Assembly (NCBI GenBank): GCA_036268405.1
Contig: DATAUF010000130.1
Location: 1 to 64,000 of the forward strand
Direction of reading: 5' to 3'
From: DASZTV01 sp036268405
GTDB taxonomy: Bacteria > Actinomycetota > Actinomycetes > JAFAQI01
Length of the DNA stretch: 64,000 bases
The notes beneath the pieces are model-generated. The model ran no database searches. It saw only the letters and a program-made list of their open reading frames with translations, and had not been told where the DNA came from. Within the stretch, counting starts at the first letter, position 1; the number at the start of each line of letters is the position of its first letter. Both the position numbers and the translations under genes were made by a program. Shown here one piece after another: positions 60,286-64,000 of this stretch.

Positions 60286-63200
60286 CAGACGGGCTCCGGT
60301 TCCGGCTCACGCAGCCGCTGGCTGATCACTTCGGTGATGCCGTCGCCGCGCATCGATACGCCGTAGAGGCAGTCCGCGACCTCCATGGTGCGCTTCTGGT
60401 GCGTCACGACGATGAGCTGAGACGTCGACTTGAGCTCGGCCAGCAGCTCGACGAGCCGGAGCAGGTTGCGATCGTCGAGCGCAGCCTCGACCTCGTCGAG
60501 AACGTAGAAGGGCGAAGGCCTCGCCCGGAAGATGGCGACCAGCATCGCGATCGCGGTCAGCGACCGCTCACCGCCCGACAGCAGCGACAGCCGCTTGACC
60601 TTCTTGCCCGGCGGCCGCGCCTCGACGTCGACGCCGGTCAGCAGCCAGTCGTTCGGCTCGGTGCGGACCAGCCGGCCGGTGCCCCCCGGGAACAGCACGG
60701 AGAAGACGGTCTCGAACTCGCGCGCAACATCCTCGTATGCCTCGCGAAAGACCTGCTCGACGCGCTCATCCACCTCCTTCACGACCACGAGGAGGTCGCG
60801 CCGGGAGGCCTTGAGATCCTCGAGCTGCTCGGAGAGGAACTTGTGCCGCTCCTCGAGCGCCGCGAACTCCTCCAGCGCCAGCGGGTTGATCTTGCCCAGC
60901 AGTGCGAGGGCGCGCTCGGCGGACCGCCACCGCTTCTCCTGAACCACCCGGTCGTACGGCGTGGCGACCGATTCCGGAGGGCCGTCCGAGGGCGGCGGAA
61001 CCGAGACCTCGGGGCCGTACTCCACCAGCAACGTGTCGGGCTCCACCCCGAACTCCTCGGCGACCTTCGCCTCGAGCGCCTCGATCCTCAGGCGCTGCTC
61101 CGCACGAGCGACCTCGTCGCGGTGCACCGCACCGGTGAGTGTCTCGAGCTCCGCCGACAGATCACGGACCGAGGCACGGACCGCCAGCAGCTCGCCGTCG
61201 GTAACCGTGCGCTGCTGCTCGACCGATGCCCGTTGTGCGGCAGCAGCATCGAGTGAGCGCTCCAGACCTTCGAGCGCACGGCTCGCCGCCGTTGCGACGG
61301 CTGCGGCGACGACTGCCTCCCGCCCGCGGCGGCGGACCAGCTCGGCCGCTCGCTGCCGTGCGGCGCTCTCGGCCTCCGCCGCGGTCTCCAGCGCCGTGAC
61401 TCGCGCGCCGAGCGCCGAGCGCCGCTCCTCGTCGGTACGCACGGCGAGCCGAGCGTCCAGCTCGCGGGACCGGGTGGCGACGACCAGCTCGGCAACTCGG
61501 TCGCGCTCACCCTCGTCGGGCGTCGCGCTGTCGGGCACCGCCTCGGCCGCCACGAGCCGCTCTTCGAGAGCGCTGAGCCCCTGAAGATCGCGATCGCGTG
61601 CCGCGGATGCCTCCTCGACCGCCCGGGCAAGTCGTTCGCTCTCTCCCGCGGTGGCCCGGGCGGCTGCCCCGAGCTGGCCGAGCCGCTCGGCGACAGCGGC
61701 GAGGCGGGCATCGGACTCGTGCAGCGCGCCGACTGCCGCTTCGAGATCCTCGCGGCGGGCGGCAACCTCCTCGCTGGCGCCCGAAAGAGCGAAGCGGAGC
61801 CGCTCGACGCGATGCGACAGCTCGCCGAGGAGCTGCTCGGCTTCACTGTGTGCAGCGCGGATCTCGAGCAGCGACGGTGCCGACATCGACCCGCCAGCGG
61901 ACCAGCCCACGCCGAAGACGTCACCGTCGCGCGTCACAGCCCGAAGGTCGGGGTGCGCAGCGACGACTCGCTGCGCGTCGTCGGCATTGTCAACGATGAC
62001 CGTCGCGTCGAGCAGCCTCGTCAGCGCGCCCATCAAGGCGGCGTCGGCGCTCACCGCCTCAATCGCGATCCGCGCGCCCTCGGGAACGCCGGTTGCCGGC
62101 GGAGACGGCCGCTCGGCAGCACCGACGAGCAGTCCCGCCCGGCCGCCGTCCTCGCTCTTCAGCAGCGCGATTGCCGCGGCAGCATCGGCGAGGGTGCGGA
62201 CGGCGACGGCGTCCGCCGCCGTACCCAGTGCCGCCGCAATCGCCGCCTCGAAGCCGGTTTCGACGCTCACGAGCTCCGCAACGGTTCCGAGCAGGCCGTC
62301 CAGCCGGCCCCGCGCGGCGATCAGTGCCGCGGTGGCGTCCTTTCGCTCGAGTCCGAGCGCAAGTGCGTCGCGGCGGGCGGCGACGGCACTGCGCTGACGT
62401 TCGGTTTCCCGCTCCTCGTCCTGCAGTGCGGCGAGATTCTCCTCGGCGCCCGACAGAGCCGCAGCTGCCGCCTCGTGGGTTGCGTCGAGGTCGACCTCGC
62501 CGGCATCAAGTCCGGCGACCTCGCCTTCCAAGGCGGCGAACTCGGCGGCGGCCTTCGCGGCGCGCTCCTGAGCGGCCTCCCAGGAGGTGGACAACCGTCC
62601 GATCTCGTCCTGTGCCGCTCGGGCTCGCGTGCGAAGCGCCGTCACCTCGCCGTGCAGCCGGACCTTGCCCTCCCGCCGGTCGGCCAAGGACTGCCGGGCG
62701 GCAGCGAGCGCCTGCTCCTCTGCGGTCAGCGAGGTCTCGAGCCGCATCCGCTCGGCCTCGATGGCTGCGAGCCGCTCGCGGTCAGCGGCGAGCGTCTCGT
62801 CCACCTCACCTGCCTCGACCTTGAGCTGGTCGATCTCGGCCTGCCAGGCGAGCGGGTCGCGTCCCCCGGTGCCGAGGTCGACCTCGATGGCGGTGTTGCG
62901 CTGCCGCTCCGCGGCCAGCGATGCCGTGCCGCGCATCCGCTCGCGCAGGCCCGCCAGGCGGTACCACGTCTCCTGCGCGCGAGCCAGCATCGGCGTCTGC
63001 TCGGCGAGCGCCCGGTCGAGTATTGCCTCGCGGGCGCTCGACTCCGACAAGGTCGCCTCGACCCGCGCTCGGCGGGACAGCAACGCGGTCTCGTCTGCCA
63101 CCTCCGCGTCGAACGCTCCGCGCAACGTCGTCAGGTCATCGGCGAGCAGTCGCAGCCGGGCGTCGCGGAGGTCTGCCTGGATCACCGAGGCGCGCCGGGC

Positions 63201-63833
63201 CACGTCGGCCTGCTGGCCGAGCGGCTTGAGCTGGCGTCGCAGCTCGCCCGTCAGGTCGCCCAGGCGGTTGAGATTCACCTGCATCGCGTCGAGCTTGCGA
63301 AGCGCCTTCTCCTTGCGCTTGCGGTGCTTCAGTACGCCGGCGGCCTCCTCGATGAACCCGCGCCGCTCCTCGGGCGTCGCGGACAGGATGGCGTCGAGCT
63401 GGCCCTGCCCCACGATGACGTGCATCTCACGACCGATACCGGAGTCGGAGAGCAGCTCTTGGATATCGAGCAACCGGCAGGGCGAGCCGTTGATGGCGTA
63501 CTCCGAGCCACCGTTGCGGAACATGATCCGCGACAGCGTGACCTCGGTGAAGTCGATCGGCAGTGCGCCGTCGGTGTTGTCGATCGTGAGGACGACCTCG
63601 GCGCGGCCCAGCGCCGGGCGGCCCGACGTGCCGGCGAAGATGACGTCTTCCATCTTCCCGCCGCGCAGAGATTTCGCGCCCTGTTCGCCGAGCACCCAAG
63701 CGATCGCGTCGACGACGTTGGACTTTCCTGAACCGTTGGGTCCGACGATTGCCGTGACACCCGGTTCGAAGCGAAGGGTCGTCGAAGACGCGAAGGACTT
63801 GAACCCACGCAGGGTCAAGCTCGCAAGATGCAC
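60285..63833 (-). CDS. smc: Chromosome segregation protein SMC
   Basis: A 1182-residue condensin ATPase that organises and segregates the chromosome with ScpA/ScpB. The N-terminal Walker A is GPNGSGKSNVVDAIAWVLGEQG. Two long coiled coils (roughly residues 170–500 and 660–990) flank a Gly-rich hinge around residues 505–655 (AALGTAADAVAVRTLADA). The C-terminal signature is LSLLSGGERSLTAIAML, with Walker B FYVLDEVEAALDDRN. Length and organisation are normal. Confidence 0.97.
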   Translation of the reverse strand: MHLASLTLRGFKSFASSTTLRFEPGVTAIVGPNGSGKSNVVDAIAWVLGEQGAKSLRGGKMEDVIFAGTSGRPALGRAEVVLTIDNTDGALPIDFTEVTLSRIMFRNGGSEYAINGSPCRLLDIQELLSDSGIGREMHVIVGQGQLDAILSATPEERRGFIEEAAGVLKHRKRKEKALRKLDAMQVNLNRLGDLTGELRRQLKPLGQQADVARRASVIQADLRDARLRLLADDLTTLRGAFDAEVADETALLSRRARVEATLSESSAREAILDRALAEQTPMLARAQETWYRLAGLRERMRGTASLAAERQRNTAIEVDLGTGGRDPLAWQAEIDQLKVEAGEVDETLAADRERLAAIEAERMRLETSLTAEEQALAAARQSLADRREGKVRLHGEVTALRTRARAAQDEIGRLSTSWEAAQERAAKAAAEFAALEGEVAGLDAGEVDLDATHEAAAAALSGAEENLAALQDEERETERQRSAVAARRDALALGLERKDATAALIAARGRLDGLLGTVAELVSVETGFEAAIAAALGTAADAVAVRTLADAAAAIALLKSEDGGRAGLLVGAAERPSPPATGVPEGARIAIEAVSADAALMGALTRLLDATVIVDNADDAQRVVAAHPDLRAVTRDGDVFGVGWSAGGSMSAPSLLEIRAAHSEAEQLLGELSHRVERLRFALSGASEEVAARREDLEAAVGALHESDARLAAVAERLGQLGAAARATAGESERLARAVEEASAARDRDLQGLSALEERLVAAEAVPDSATPDEGERDRVAELVVATRSRELDARLAVRTDEERRSALGARVTALETAAEAESAARQRAAELVRRRGREAVVAAAVATAASRALEGLERSLDAAAAQRASVEQQRTVTDGELLAVRASVRDLSAELETLTGAVHRDEVARAEQRLRIEALEAKVAEEFGVEPDTLLVEYGPEVSVPPPSDGPPESVATPYDRVVQEKRWRSAERALALLGKINPLALEEFAALEERHKFLSEQLEDLKASRRDLLVVVKEVDERVEQVFREAYEDVAREFETVFSVLFPGGTGRLVRTEPNDWLLTGVDVEARPPGKKVKRLSLLSGGERSLTAIAMLVAIFRARPSPFYVLDEVEAALDDRNLLRLVELLAELKSTSQLIVVTHQKRTMEVADCLYGVSMRGDGITEVISQRLREPEPEPV

Positions 63834-63853
63834 CCGTGAAGCTCCCGGGAAGA

Positions 63854-63877
63854 GGCGGTCAGGCGGGGAAGACCGCC
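63854..63877 (-). terminator. Stem-loop upstream of smc
   Basis: GGCGGTC and GACCGCC form perfect seven-base arms with a ten-base loop, in the 77-base gap between the upstream gene end and the smc start. It may terminate or attenuate read-through into smc. No T-run follows. Confidence 0.35.
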
Positions 63878-63910
63878 CGCAACGCTAGCCGACGGTGCGG
63901 GGGGATGCGC

Positions 63911-64000
63911 TCAGGTTAGGGCGGGCTCGTGCTCGCGGGCGTTCTCTGCGACGGTCAGCCTCACCATCTCCTCGTCCACGTGGGCCACCGAGCTGAGCTC
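63911..64000 (-). CDS. C-terminal end of an unidentified protein, partial
   Basis: Read on the minus strand, the last 90 bases are open and end at TGA 63911–63913. They encode 29 residues finishing VAENAREHEPALT, acidic and without a recognisable motif. Genes such as rnc, mutM or an acylphosphatase commonly lie here upstream of smc in actinomycetes, but this tail does not let me choose. The gene continues beyond the window. Confidence 0.45.
   Translation of the reverse strand, partial: ELSSVAHVDEEMVRLTVAENAREHEPALT

Noticed and set aside
61719..63731. A 670-codon plus-strand open frame within smc
   Set aside because: It is antisense to a perfectly conserved smc frame; long antisense frames are expected in high-GC DNA, and its product is Arg/Gly/Leu-rich with no domain.
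1..64000. CRISPR arrays, insertion sequences, rRNA and tRNA genes
   Set aside because: No regularly spaced direct repeats, transposase motifs, rRNA-like stretches or tRNA cloverleaf with a T-loop were found on reading both strands; a covariance-model scan would be needed to exclude small RNAs.

Overview
The window is 64 kb of high-GC chromosome from an actinomycete. Gene order, strong third-position G/C and frequent GTG/TTG starts all point to Actinomycetota. The run dapB–M16 protease–pnp–rpsO–ribF–truB–rbfA–infB–ylxR–nusA–rimP, then proS, ispG–rseP–dxr, rlmN–cdsA–frr–pyrH–tsf–rpsB, whiG–xerC–dprA–comM–yraN, rnhB–lepB–rplS–trmD–rimM–khpA–rpsP–ffh and glnD–glnB–amtB–ftsY–smc resembles the core backbone of Streptomyces and related sporulating or filamentous lineages. 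A WhiG-type sigma factor fits that, but I cannot name the genus. Most genes lie on the minus strand, so transcription runs from high to low coordinates.

Layout, left to right. 1–166 is the tail of a DUF222/HNH-type protein. A PLP-dependent aminotransferase (190–1332, +) follows. 1315–12781 is a long translation and RNA-metabolism operon, with dapB and an M16 protease at its end. 12839–13649 (+) holds a small lipoprotein and a ferritin-like DUF4439 protein. proS follows on the minus strand, then a four-gene peptide-type ABC importer (15377–21222) in which one permease and one ATPase are fused. 21323–25715 holds a GNAT protein and the isoprenoid genes ispG and dxr around the site-2 protease rseP. 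25740–32751 is a catabolic block: a decayed GABA aminotransferase, a saccharopine-dehydrogenase-like enzyme, an APC permease, an aminobutyraldehyde-type dehydrogenase, an intact omega-aminotransferase and a flavin-binding protein. A secreted protein of unknown role follows. 33707–38632 holds rlmN, cdsA, frr, pyrH, tsf and rpsB. 38898–44733 holds an M23-like protein, whiG, xerC, dprA, comM, yraN and DUF2469. 44721–50866 holds rnhB, lepB, rplS, trmD, rimM, khpA, rpsP, a zinc-ribbon membrane protein and ffh. 50878–53260 holds an acyl-CoA ligase and a degenerate SDR-like protein. 53257–58691 is the nitrogen-sensing block glnD, a second Amt, glnB and amtB. 58877–63833 is a small conserved-looking protein, ftsY and smc. 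The last 90 bases are the end of another minus-strand gene.

How the genes work together: the ribosome-associated genes (S15, S2, S16, L19, IF-2, EF-Ts, RRF, NusA, RimP/RimM/RbfA, TruB, TrmD, RlmN) and the SRP/secretion genes (ffh, ftsY, lepB) form the housekeeping core. The nitrogen genes pair ammonium uptake (two different Amt proteins) with PII and its modifying enzyme. The catabolic block looks suited to uptake and oxidation of a polyamine or amino-acid-derived amine.

Most notable observations: ispG has no ATG, GTG or TTG available and appears to start at an ATC codon with a strong Shine–Dalgarno. The glnB–amt2 spacer carries two long inverted repeats, one covering the amt2 start codon. 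The amt2 product has Glu in place of the first pore histidine. A tandem GlnR-like box lies upstream of amtB. gabT is a pseudogene split over three reading frames. No CRISPR array, insertion sequence, prophage, rRNA or tRNA gene was recognised.
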